64,000 nt of DNA, taken from the NCBI GenBank assembly GCA_002104895.1, contig MCFG01000002.1, positions 157,501-221,500 of the forward strand, in the 5' to 3' direction. Both the position numbers and the translations under genes were made by a program. This stretch comes from Anaeromyces robustus (lineage: Eukaryota > Neocallimastigomycota > Neocallimastigomycetes > Neocallimastigales > Neocallimastigaceae). Shown here in pieces: positions 43,506 to 57,066 of this stretch (positions are counted from its first letter, which is position 1; the number at the start of each line of letters is the position of its first letter). A model generated the notes under the pieces. The model was not told the DNA's origin, made no database searches, and worked only from the letters and a program-made list of their open reading frames with translations.

Positions 43506-44461
43506 ATGGCTTCTACTTCTACTGAAACTCCAGTTAACCAAACTTTCAGAGATGTTGCTTTAGAAAGATTCAATCAAGTTAAGACTACTTCTAAGGAATA
43601 TTTTGACGTCTCAAAGAACTATGTAAGAGAAAACCCATTATTAAGTATTGCTCTTGCTGGTACTGCATTAATTACTTCATTACCATTATTCTTTGTTGTC
43701 GGTACATTCTTATTCATCTTTTTATGTGTATCTTCTGTCTTCTTTGTTGTCTTCTCAATTATGTCTACTATTGCTGGTAATTATTTAAATATTATTTTTT
43801 TTATAATAATAAGCAAAAAATATAAGAAAGAAAAATATTTTAGCATAAACTTATAATAAATAGAAAAAATCAATATATATTGTTTTTAAAATTGTTTTGA
43901 ATTTATTATAAATAGATAAAATCAATATATATTGTTTTTACAATTGTTTTGAATATAATAAATAATAAATAATAAATATCTAATAATATAAAATGTATAA
44001 TTAATTATTATTATTTTTTTTTTGATTGTATTATTTCTTTAAAATGTTTCTCATTAAAATAATATAATATAGGTATCGTTTTATTCATTCCAGTTACTGT
44101 TACCCTTGTCACTTTAGTTATCTACTACAGTTTATACTACTTAGCTTACAACACTTACTCCAAGGTTGCTGTTATTTTAAGTGAAGATAAGGAAGCTTCT
44201 TTCAGTGTCAAATTAGTCGGTGACTGTTTAATTAAGACTGTTAAAGAATATGGTGAACATATTCGTGATTATTACAACAAAGTTGTTAGTTTTGGTATTG
44301 AAAAATTATCTGTTTTAAAGATTCAAGAATTAACCAGAAATGTTAATCTTGAAGGTATTAAGATTAAGAATGAAGTTATTCAAAAGATTAGAAACTTCAG
44401 AGCTAACAAGGCTGATGCTAACCCATCTGTTCCAGAAGAATTAGCTAAAAAGGAAGAGTAA
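43506..44461 (+). CDS. Promethin/LDAF1-like hairpin membrane protein
   Basis: Two exons (43506-43776, 44073-44461) encode 219 residues. A hydrophilic N-terminus of about 45 residues leads two closely spaced hydrophobic blocks: about 52-92 (SIALAGTALITSLPLFFVVG, then FLFIFLCVSSVFFVVFSIMS) and about 93-118 (IVLFIPVTVTLVTLVIYYSLYY). The C-terminus of about 100 residues is charged and partly helical, ending AKKEE. The twin membrane hairpins and length fit the promethin family (animal LDAF1/TMEM159, yeast Ldo), which works with seipin in lipid-droplet assembly at the ER. A reticulon-like or oleosin-like protein is the alternative. C-ending codons are frequent, as in alpha-actinin, so expression is probably high. 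The start is the first ATG (AAAATGGCT). Confidence 0.65.
43857..43960. repeat. 52-bp tandem duplication in intron
   Basis: Two copies of a 52-bp unit (TAAATAGA...AAATCAATATATATTGTTTT...ATTGTTTTGAAT) sit within the single intron of the promethin-like gene, with a few differences. Confidence 0.85.
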
Positions 44462-44640
44462 ATATTCTTTTTTCTTCTTTTATTCTAATCATAAGAATCT
44501 ATCATTTCTTATCATAAACTATATTGTTAAATACAATTAAAAAATGACATAAAAACATAAAATGACATAAAATGACTTTTATTTTTTATTTAAAAAATTA
44601 TTAAAAATATAATAAAATAAAATAAAATAATTTAAATATA

Positions 44641-44679
<39 letters not shown>

Positions 44680-45016
44680 TAATATGTTTTTCTCCTTATT
44701 TTAGTATTATAAGAAACAGTTAGTATTATATTATTAGTAAATTAGTATTATATGTTAAAAAATATACTATTCCTTTTTCGAATAATAATAAAATTAATAT
44801 TAAGTTTAGTTCTTAAAGTCCTAAGTATTAGTATTTTAAAATATGTATATTATTGAAGAAAAAAAAAAAAAGGAATAATATTTTATTTATAAAAAAAAAT
44901 GAATTATAAATTTTGTGAAAGAATGAATAGTAAAAATGATCCAATGAAAAATAATCTTTTTTTTTTTCTTTTTTTTTTTTTAAAAAAAAAAAAATTATGC
45001 CTTTAAAACAAACAAC

Positions 45017-45055
<39 letters not shown>

Positions 45056-45799
45056 TATTTATTATAGTAATGAATGTATAATTTTTATATTTATTATTAT
45101 TTTTTTTTTCACTTTTTCTTTTTTTTAACTGTTATGATTTAATCGTTGTTGTATTGATTTATAGCAACATTAAAAAAAATGATTAATTATAAGAAAAGTG
45201 AAAAAAAAAAAAAAAATGTAAAAAATTTACTTCTATTACTGATTAATAAATAGATGTAACATATATAAAAATGTTAAAAAAATTATAATAAAAATAAAAA
45301 AATAAAAAAACAAAAAAACCATTAAGAAAAAAATAGCAATAAAACATTAATATAATAATTTATAATTAAAAAAGAATCCCTTTTATTATTTATAGTTAAT
45401 TATATTAAATAACAAATAATCTTCTATTCTTATCAGTATAAAAAATAAAACAAAATAATATTTAAATATTATATTAATTCAAATAAAATATACAAATATA
45501 TAAATAAAAATAAAATAAAAATAAAATAATAAATATAAAAAGGTGTTTGTAAAACAATTTTTTTTTTAAAAAAAAAGGATTTAATATGTTTTTATTTAAT
45601 TTTTTAATTTTTTTTTAAAAAAAAAAAAAAAAAAAACTATAAATTATTAATATTATTAATATTAGAAAAATATTAGAAATCAGTAGTAATATTTAATATA
45701 AATAAAATTATAAATATATAGATTTTTTTAATATTATTTTTCATTATTATAAATAATTATTATTAATACATTCCATATATAAAAATAGTTCATTGTTAA

Positions 45800-45833
<34 letters not shown>

Positions 45834-45853
45834 GCATTATTTATCGCTATTAT

Positions 45854-45887
<34 letters not shown>

Positions 45888-45977
45888 TCTGGCATTATTT
45901 ATCACTATTATTTTATTTAAGCAGTTTTTTTTTCGTTTTCTTTTTTTTAAATTTTATTTTATTTTATTTATTAAAAT
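44462..45977. other. Intergenic between convergent genes
   Basis: No gene seen. The stretch is dominated by long poly-A and poly-T tracts. It holds the 3' ends of the promethin-like gene (+) and myosin I (-), including a duplicated GGCATTATTTATC block listed separately. Confidence 0.6.
45804..45920. repeat. Duplicated poly-T plus GGCATTATTTATC block
   Basis: A long T-run followed by GGCATTATTTATC(G/A)CTATTATTTTATT occurs twice (ends near 45860 and 45920). It lies just beyond the myosin stop codon, in its 3' flank. Confidence 0.8.
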
Positions 45978-47853
45978 CTAATTTGGTACATTAATGACAA
46001 ACTTGTCTTTAGCACCAGTAACACTAAGTGTTCCAGATCCATCAGCAAATTCAATTGGTACTGTTTTCTTTGTATTATTAAAGTTTTGACTAAATGATTT
46101 TATAGGTTAATAATTTATTTATTAAGAAAAAAGAAATAAAATAATAAAAAAAAAAAATTATTATTATCATTATTATTAAAAAACAATTAGTAGGTATATT
46201 TATATATATAATATATATTAATATAAAAGTAAAACCAATATATATATATGATAATAATTCAAAAATATTTTATTATTTATTTGAAAGTGTGCTTACTTAT
46301 CAGAAACAGTAACTTTAATATCTTTTCCCTTTTTCTTAGCTGCTAAACAAATTTGTGAAACAGCTTCAATACATTTATCATCAGTTCTAATCATTAAATC
46401 ACCCTTTAGTTCAGTAGTATGGAAAATAATAATACCATCTTTTTTAGTGGAACATCCAATTTCATTAACACTATTAAATGGTATTTTATCTTTTAATCCT
46501 AATGCAGTACTCAATAAATAAAGATCATTTTCAGTAACAACAAACTTTCTTGGAACTTCTTTCTTAAGATTCTTTCTATGGAATTTAGTACAATCGAAAC
46601 TTTGTACAATTTTGGAATCTTTATTTTATTTTTTTATTTTTTTTTTTAATAAAACAACAATAATTATTAATTTAAAGTGACAATAAATAAATAATAATAA
46701 TTATTATTGTTAATTAAAAATAGTAAATAAAAAAAAAAAAAAAGTAATAATAATAATAATTATAGTTATTTACCATCACTACAAACTTTAGACCATTTGT
46801 CATTTTGACTAGCTTTAATATTCAAACTATCCTTTTCATATTTAGATGTTGCACTAGTACTCCAAGTTGCTTTATTACTAAATTTATCCATAGCAGTACA
46901 TTTCCATTCCAAGTAATCTTTACGTTCTGGATCTAAAGATTTTCTGTACTTTTTAGCCTATTAATAGTTACATATTTAATTATTATTTTATATATTATTA
47001 TTAGAAAATTAATCATAAAAAAAATCAAATAAATAAATATATCAAAAAAAAAAAAAAATTAAAAATTAATAATGATTAATTACATTTATTCTATCATGAA
47101 CTTTCTTAAGAATTTCATAAGATTCCTTTAAATCTTTAGAAGAACTATATTTATCATCTGGCCATTGAACAGATCTCCAATTACTAGCTTTTTTAGAAGC
47201 TTCAGACATTTCTTTTAACATTTTAACTCCCTTATAAGCTTTCCATTGTCTAGCAATAATTTTAGTACAGAATTTTGGTAATTTCAAATGTTCCTTCTTT
47301 ATATGCTTACGTGTCTATTTATAATTTATATAATATATTATATTATATGGTTATTAAAATGGAAAAAAAAAAAAAAAAAATTTTTTTTCCTTTCGTTTAA
47401 TTTTATATTTGATATAATATCATATATATGATAATAATAATTATTAATTAATTACTAAATAACCACGGCAATGAGTTTGGAGTGTAACAACTTTCTTGAC
47501 AGTATCTCTGAACTTTTCTGCTTCCTATAAATTTTTTTTTTTTTTTTTTTTAAAAAAAATTATATAAAAATTAATATAAAAATTTTTATTTGATAATCAT
47601 TTAATTATTATAATATATTATAAAACATACTCTTTTAGTTCTAATCATAGATTGAACATTAATAATATCATTTAAATCTTGTAAGTATCTCTTTCTGTAA
47701 ATATAAGCATACCAATTTGCTCTAATAATAGTAGCAATATCATTTTCTTTATCATTTCTCATATTTTCTAAATGGAAGACCTATATATATTCCAATTAAT
47801 ATTTATAATAATTATAAATTATAATTAATTATTAAATAATAATAATAATAATG

Positions 47854-47916
<63 letters not shown>

Positions 47917-50900
47917 CAAAAAAAAAATGCTAACCATTTGAGGTTTCTTAATGAAAACTTTAGTTTTACCAATGCAATAATCATCATCAGCAAAACCAGC
48001 TGCCTTTAAAATAATTTTAATACCTTCTTGTGGTTCTCCTCTCCAATTTGGCCAGGTTTGTGGAGTAAGTAATTTAAATCTATTAATTTTATATATTAAA
48101 TTATTTATATGTTAATATATATTTATTAATATATTCGTTGTATAATTTAATATATATAAAAATAATTTATTCAATATTTAATATTATTAAATATTAACCT
48201 TTCAATGAATTTAGAGAATTCTTTTCTGTAACAGTAACCAGCTCTTCTAACTCTAACATTTTCTAATAAACTATTTTTTTTTATTATTATATAATAATTA
48301 TACATTATATTAAATAAAATAAAAAAGAATTAAAAACTATAATTAGAAAAATAAAAATAAATTTAAAGAATTTATTAATTTTGTATTGTATTATTTACCC
48401 TAAGTATCTACATTGATGTAAACATAATTCATCATCGAAAACACCAGATTGCTTATTATTATTTGGCTTAATACAACGAATGTAGTGTGGGTTCTTTGAA
48501 GTTAAATTCTTAATTAATTGACCCATAGAATTCTAATATCATAATATTTTTTTAAAAAAAAAAATTAATAAAAAAAAAAAAAAAAACACAGAAAAAATAA
48601 AAAGAATTAAATAAAATAAAATATAATAAAATAATTAATTAATTATAAATAATTAATCATAACGAAACAAAATAAATACAATAAATTAATAAAAAAAATA
48701 ATATAAATTTATTTTTTCTTTTATTCATCCTTTAATTGCTTTACCTTAAATTGAGTACCAATAGTTTCTGGAATTTTCATACTAATGTTATCAATATTTT
48801 GTGGGAACATTTCACGAAGAGATGGATTCGAAGAACTATTTAATACAAAGGAAATATCATTATATAATAAATCCATATTCTTTTCAATAAATCCATCAAC
48901 AGTGTAAATGACATCACCAGCATAATGTTTAATTTTAAACATATTAATATCTATATCTTTACTACTTCTAGTCTTTTCACGACTGTCATAATGAGGATGA
49001 TTAATAACATTATTATTTAATTTTTCTAAGAAAGCCATATCAGATTTTACACCTGGACGAATACATTCTTCATTTAATAAAGCAATAACACTATTGGTTT
49101 TCTATATATATATATATATATATATACATATTTACATAGTATAAAAATGAAAATAAAAATTAAAAAAAAAAATAAATAAATAAAAATAATTTTAAAAATA
49201 AATAAATATCTTTTTTTAAATATTTAGTCATTTAGAAATATATTTAATTAATATAGCTTACACTTTCAATTAAATCACAAATAATTTGGTTATTGAAGTA
49301 ATCAATATTTTCCCATTTAATTCCCTAATAATAATAGAAATAATATAAATTATTATTGGTTAATGAATTAGTATCTTTTTTTTTATTATTTCAATTAATC
49401 TATTTTCATTTATATATATATATTAATATTAATATGTTTACTTCATTATTATATTCTTCTTGTTCAGATTTTAAAGTTAATTCAATGAATAATTGTTGAA
49501 GTTTTTCATTACAATAATTAATGGTAAATTGTTCAAAACCATTAGTCTAAAATATATATATATGTATGTATAGTTATAACAATAATTATATTAAATTATA
49601 ATTATTAATATTTTATTATAATAAAAAAGTAAGAAAGAAAAATAAATTTATAAATTAGTATTAAATATTCATAAATATATATATATATATTTATTATTAA
49701 TTTTTTTTTTTTTTTTAAAAAATTTACCTTGAAAATTTCAAAACCGTAAATATCAAGTACACCAATAACATATTTGTGAGTACCATCATTCTTTCCATGG
49801 AAAATATTGTTATTAATACAACCAACTAACCATGAGAAAAGCTTTTCATACAAAGTCTTGGCTAAAGTATCTTGACAAGATAAAGCCTAATGAAATTTTT
49901 ATTATTATTTATTATATTATTATTATTATTATTGTTATTATTATTATTATATACAAATAATATGATTAATCTATATATTTTTTTAAAAAATTGAATAAAA
50001 AATAGAAATAAAAATTACAAACCTTTTCCAAATTTAATGGAACTTTAATATTCTTTTGATCAGAATTTTTATTCTTATCAATAACAGTTCTGTAGGTAAG
50101 TGCACTAATTAAATCATCAGTTTGAACATTTAAAAGTTCACTAATAATACCACATACTATTTTATTTTTTAATTATTATTATTATTTAATGATAATAATG
50201 ATATTGTTGGAATTATTATTATTGTTATTAAAAATATATAATATATAATTGATTATTAAAATTTGTTGTAATAATTATTATGATAATTATTTTTTATATA
50301 TTTTTTTTATTATATAATAAAAAATAAATATATATATATATATGAATATGTATTTTTAATAAACAAAATGGTTATATATATATATTTAAATTATTAATAT
50401 TTTTTAATTTTTTTATTCTTACATTCTGGATTTTCAATAACAGCTTTATCATCATCATTTTCATCCTTATTATATTTAAGATTTCCAATATGAAGAATAG
50501 CAGCAATACAATTAAATAAGGTATCTTGTTCTTCTTTCTTAAAACCAATACAATCAAGGGCTTTTAAAATAGAATTAAATTGTGTTTTATCATTTAAATC
50601 TGTAACTGTAGTACAATTACTCTTCTTAAGATATTCATAATCTTCAAAATTACCAGTTAAATGTAATTTATCTATTTAATTTTTTTAATAAATTTTTTTA
50701 TACGTTTTTATTTTATATTATTTTATCAATTATTATATATTATATTAAAAAATAATAAATTATATTAATATATAATATATCAAATTGTATATTTAATTAA
50801 ATAATTCATAATAATATAAAATAATAAACTTGGTCTTATTTAATTATATATAAATAAATATTTATATAAAGTTTAATATTAAATAATATTTACCAAGAAG

Positions 50901-51011
50901 TGATTTATCAGCACCACCTAATAAGTGATAGAAAATATGGAAAGTTCTTTCATCCTTTGCTGGATTAACAACTCTTGACTTTTCTAATAAATCTAATTTT
51001 TTTTATTTTTA

Positions 51012-51043
<32 letters not shown>

Positions 51044-52866
51044 TTGTAATAATAAATGATAATGATTATTGAAATCATTAGGTATGCATGTATACATAAG
51101 TTTTTTCATATTAATAATTTTATAAATTTTAATTTTAATTATATATATATTTATATTTATTATTATTATTATTATGATTATTATAATTTTAAATTAATTA
51201 TAATGTATAATTACATGTAGTAATCATTCCACCAATTGGGTTACCCAAGAAATCAAATTGTAAATCCATATATTTACCCTGAATTCATTAATATCATCAT
51301 ATATAATATTTATATATTTAAATGTATATATATTGAAAAAAAATTAATTATCATATAAACATATATACAATAATTTAATAAACACATTCTATCTAATATT
51401 AAATAATATATTAAAGTTGATATTAATTATTAATAATTACAAATCTAGAAGAATTATCATTTCTTGTTGTTTTAGCATTACCAAAAGCTATAAAAAAAAA
51501 TAAAATAACAAAAAGTTTTATATTTATTATTATTTGTTTTACAATTAACACATCATTTTAATTAATGATATAAGAGTTATTAAATAATATTAAACAAAAT
51601 TTTTAAAAAAGGAAATAAAAATAAAAAAGTATGCATAAAATTTTAAAAGTATAATTTTTTTATTTATAATTAATAAATTAATAAATATTAAAAAATTAAA
51701 AATAAACATAAAACAATCCACATTTTCCATATTTATAAACAAAAATGTTTAATATATAAAATAATGTAAATATTTAATATTATATCACATTATTTAATTA
51801 TTATTTTTTTTTTTTAGTTTTTTTCTTATTATTTGATATTACCTTCTAATACTGGATTTGATTCTAATAATTTCGATTTAACTTTATCCACTTCAAGTGA
51901 ACTTCCACTAACAGCTGCAATATATTCCATAATTAATTTAGATGCTTCAGTTTTACCTGCACCACTTTCACCACTAATAATAATACATTGATCTTGTTCT
52001 TGATCACGTAAATTTAAAAATGCTGTATCAGCTACAGTATAACTTTAAATTTTTTAATAATAATAAAAAAATTGAAGAATAATATTTTTTACATATTTTT
52101 ATTGTTTATTAATTCGTTTTATTATTTATTTTTTTTTTGTTTGTTTGTTTGTTTTATATCATTAAAATCATTTCAATTGTTATATATATTTAAGAATAGA
52201 TATATATTATTATTTTTTATATATATATTTAAAAATGGATATATATTATTATTATTTTAATATATATTTATATATAAATACATAAAATCAATTAATATTA
52301 TTTCTTGTTTTATTTAAAAAAAAATAATAAAGATAAATTATAATTTATATAACTAAATTGATTTAATTACATGTGTGGTGGAAGTTCATAAATATTCTTT
52401 CCCTTATATCTATCAATATCCCTTTTAGAATAAATATCTATTTTTTTATATGGATTAACAGATACAACGACATCTCTAATTAAAGTCTTTTTTTATTATT
52501 ATTATTTATTTATTACATATATATATAAATAGTTATGAATATTTAATGATTACATAAATATATAATGAATAATTACATAAAAAAATTTTTTTGTAAAATT
52601 GAAATAAAATATGAATATTAATATTTTATTTTTATTATTTATATTAATATTTTATTTTTATTATTTATATTAATATTTTATTTTTATTATTTATTAAGAA
52701 TTTCTAATTTATATTATTCATTATATAAAAAAAAAATATTTTATCATCAAAAAAAATTTACATAAATTTTATCCTTTCCAAATCTCTCTTTTAATAAATC
52801 CAACATGGATTGTTCTGAAATATCAGACATCATAACGAAGTCTGAAACTTCAATTTCTTCAGTCAT
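45978..52866 (-). CDS. MYO1: Short-tailed class I myosin heavy chain
   Basis: Twenty-one exons, 1038 residues: 52866-52762, 52486-52371, 52042-51843, 51487-51441, 51278-51215, 50992-50894, 50671-50423, 50156-50023, 49886-49728, 49546-49442, 49324-49262, 49101-48745, 48532-48399, 48270-48199, 48079-47935, 47780-47631, 47524-47456, 47314-47084, 46957-46774, 46618-46297 and 46089-45978. All introns are GT-AG with consistent phases. The motor has the P-loop [12 protein letters not shown], switch [17 protein letters not shown], switch [11 protein letters not shown], and [11 protein letters not shown]. The neck has one or two IQ-like segments ([32 protein letters not shown]). The tail is a basic TH1 domain (WRSVQWPDD...[22 protein letters not shown]...[12 protein letters not shown]) for acidic lipids, and it ends at VINVPN with no SH3 or Pro-rich extension. 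The role is actin-based membrane motility or tension. The TEDS position is Lys. Confidence 0.95.
52606..52690. repeat. MYO1: ~27-bp tandem repeat in the first myosin intron
   Basis: Three consecutive copies of about 27 bp (ATATTAATATTTTATTTTTA then TTATTT) lie within intron 1 of the myosin gene. Confidence 0.85.
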
Positions 52867-55413
52867 TTTGGTATATTATTTTTATTTTTAAAGAAAAAGC
52901 TATGTATAAAATGAGGAAAAAAAAAGTATTTATACAAATATAATATTTATATATATATATATTATACAATTTTTTTTTTTTTTTGTTTTTTAATTATATG
53001 TGCAATTATATTATAAAAAAGGTTTTCTTTTTTATTTATTATTTTTGGTTGTTATGATAATTGGTTTTAATTTATAATGATATAATAATTTTTTTGAATG
53101 TACAATAGTGGTTATATATTAACAGAAATTAAATTTTTATATTGAAAATATATATATAGATGATGTTTATATGAATATAGAAAAAAGAATGTTTATATTA
53201 ATAAATATATAACTTTTTATTTTATTTTATTTTTACTTTATTCTTTAATTTTTTTTTAATTTAATATATATAATAATTTTATGAAAGGTGGTAAAACTTT
53301 TTTAAGAAGATTTTTTTTTCTTTTTTCTTTTATTAAAAATTAAATGCATGAATTATAAAAATTCACCTTTAAATTAATTAAGATAATTAAAAAAAAACTA
53401 AATAATTTAATTCAAAATTATAAAACAAATAATAAATAAATAAATAAATAAATAAAATAAAATTTTAAAATAAAGTATCAAAAATCAAAATATTATAAAC
53501 ATCATATATTTTTAAAAATATTAAATAATAGCTGGTTTAAAAGTTAAATATTTTTATTAAAATCATTAATATATTAAATTTTTGATAAATCATAATTCTT
53601 TTTTATTTTTTTTATATTTCTTTTGTTTTGTTTTTTATTATTAATTAAAAATTATAATTAATATAATATATAATATTATTAACAATAATTAATGATAAAT
53701 GATAATTTAATTAAGGAAAATAAAAAGTTAAATATCTTTATTGAATCCCATTTTAAATTATTATTTCATCATTAAAATAAATTATAATTCATTTAATATT
53801 TATATAAGATACATATTTAAATCATTAACAAATAATAATTATATATCTTATAATAAATGAATAAAAATTTTGTTTATTTTACTTTTTTTTTTTTTTTTAA
53901 TCAATAATAAAAATAAATTAATGTTTAACATTATAAAAAAAAAGTAAAAAAAGTAAAAATTTTAAAGAAATTATAATTTTTAAAATTTATAATTTAATAA
54001 TTTTTAATTAATTATTAAATAAACTTTTTGAATTAATACTTTTTTTTTAGTTTTTTTTTTTTATATTTTGTTTTTGATTTTATTTGTGTTTTTGATTTTG
54101 TTTTTTGTTCTTTGATTTGTTTTTTGTTTTTGTTTTTTTTTAATCTTTTTTTTTATTATTTATAATCTAAAATGACATAATAAAAATAAGAAATAAGAAT
54201 ATGGTATAACTATAACTATCTTTTTTACTCATTATTATAAATAATTTTATAATTAATATACATAATTTTAATTATCATTGTTCTTTAATATTGTCTTAAA
54301 TATTGTTATATAAGTGATATCGAATATAATTATTTTTTTAATAATAATTATTGTTTTTATTTTATATCTATCTATTCATCTATTCATCTATTCATCAATA
54401 CAATTATTTTTTTATTCTGTTTTTGTATTTTGTATTATTGAATTTAATTATTTAATTATTATTATGATTTTTTTCTGTGTTTATTTTATCATATATTAAA
54501 TTTTATTTTAAAGATTTAATAAAAAAGAAATAAAAACCCAAATTAGTAATAATCATAAACATTATAATAATTATAATTATAATAAATATATTAATGAATA
54601 AAATTAAATTATAAAATAAAAAAGAAATCAGTAATTAAAAAATATATATATAATTAATTATTAATTAAAAAATTGTTTTTTTTTTTTTTTTTTTTTTTTA
54701 TTTATCAAATTTTATATATTACTTTATATTTTATTTTTATTTTATTTATTCTATTTTATTTTAATTTAATTTTCAATATAAATACAATGACATTTAAAAT
54801 GATTATAGGATTACTTTAATTTTACTTTTTTTAATTTAATACATTACAATAACAACATAATCATTGTAAAATAACAAAACATAATAATTTATATATTAAA
54901 ATTAATGTTAAAGATATATATAATTTATATATCAAGATTAGATTTAATACAATATTTTATACTATTGAACAATTAACTTTTTTACAATAATAAATACTTA
55001 TTATTAAATAAAGTTCATGATTATATAATTTTTTTATATAATCGTATTATAAAATATATATATATAATAATATATACTTTTGTATTTTGTATAATGAATT
55101 TTCTTATTAATTATTATATATATTATTCTATATTATACCAAAAATTTATTCTTTAAAATACAATATTAATTTTAATTATTATCATTATTAACATTAAATA
55201 CATATATTATATATGAGTTTTTTTTTTTATACTATCATTCATACCAAATAGTTTCTTTTCTTATATTGTATTAATTTTTATTATTATTATTATTATTATT
55301 TTTAATTTTTATTTATCATTTAAATCATTTAATTTATATAATCGCTATTCCTTATAAATCCCATCGAATTACCTAACATACTAATACAAGGCAAAAGGTT
55401 AAAATTGTTCTCA

Positions 55414-55896
55414 TTAAATCCTTAAATATAATAATATGTAACACATAAGTATATTATAACAAAGGATAACAGCAATCCTAGGATTTGTAAAGCTGCATAA
55501 TCCATTATGATGTGGACACCGTTCATGTAGTATAAATTTGATTTTTAACAGTAAATATTCATCCTATAACAAAATGCTCACCATGATTAACATACTTTTG
55601 ATAATATCTTCGAATTGATCTGTAACAAACTTAGTTACAATATCTCTGCAAACAATAGAAGTTCATTTACATAAATATTTATATTAAATTATCATTTTCT
55701 TAAGATAATAATTATTTGAATAAAAAAAATTATAAAAAAAATGAAATGAAATTTTCTTTATTCCGAAACCTAATGAAAATTACATAATGAACATATCTAT
55801 CATTGTTTACTGTAAACATGATAAATTTTATTAATAAGAACCGAAGAATTAGCCTATTTTCGTTCCAAGTGACTAACAATTCAACTTGTATTTTAA
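55414..55896 (-). CDS. Unrecognised gene fragment, three linked exons
   Basis: Three minus-strand segments (55896-55770, 55645-55582, 55563-55414) have splice signals and matching phases. They give about 113 residues that include VELLVTWNENRLILRFLLIK, DIVTKFVTDQFEDIIKSM and DEYLLLKIKFILHERCPHHN then GLCSFTNPRIAVILCYN, ending in a hydrophobic tail and TAA. The region is clearly less A/T-rich than its surroundings, and the open frames are unlikely by chance here. The first donor (GTTTCG) is weak. No start codon or upstream exon was found between 55900 and 56750. It is either the 3' end of an unrecognised gene or a fairly young remnant. The H-x3-C-P-H-H-x3-C cluster hints at metal binding; this is speculation. 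Confidence 0.35.
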
Positions 55897-56036
55897 CTTA
55901 ATTTTTTTTAAAAAAAAAAAAGTCATTTAATAATCTATTATATCTTTTTAAAAAAAATAATAAAGGAAAGAATACTTTTTTTAAAGTAAAATTATAACGC
56001 TTTATAATTAATTACATATTAATATAATTATTTATC

Positions 56037-56203
<167 letters not shown>

Positions 56204-57066
56204 ATATTTATATATTTATTGATTTATTTATTAAAAAATAGATTAAATAATATTAAGTTACTCTGGTTTATATGTATGATTAATATAAAACAATTATTTT
56301 TTAATAAATTTTATAAATCATATCAATAAAATTTTTTAATTTTTTTTTTATAAAGAATTTAAAAAAAAAGGCATATAATAGACTTTTTTTGAAGTAAAAT
56401 TTAATTTATTTGTAGATTATATATAATATACTTCAAAAAATAAATTATAATTTAAGGGAAATAATATATTACATATTTATCAAAAATGATTCTTTTTATA
56501 TAAATATAATATACTTAAAAATATAATATATATATATTAAATAATAAAACAACAAAGGATTTTTTAAGAATTTCAACTCTACAATATAAATAATATAATT
56601 ATCTTAATTATCCTATTTTATTATTATTATAACCATAATCAAAAAAGAAAATATACCATTGATATATATATATTATTATTATTCTATTTTATTAAACCAA
56701 TTTTTTTAATTTAAAATCCTTTTCACATTTTTTTTTTTTTTAGTAACTTATTGCTTTATTTAAATGAAGCAATAACTTTTTATTATTATTATTATTATAT
56801 TAAGCTATTGTCAATATTATCTATTACATTCAATTTATTATAAATTTTTTTATTCAATCAATAATAATAAATTCGTAAAAAATACCATTTAAAAAATCAA
56901 TTATATATAATAAAAGAAAAATTTTAATTTTTTTTTCATGAAATTAATCTTCAATAGAAATAATAATAAAGGCCTTCCTAAATATTAGCAAGAAACAGGA
57001 AATAATTATAATATATACCAAAATTCATAATAATAAAAATAAAAATAATAAATTTAAAAAAAAAAA

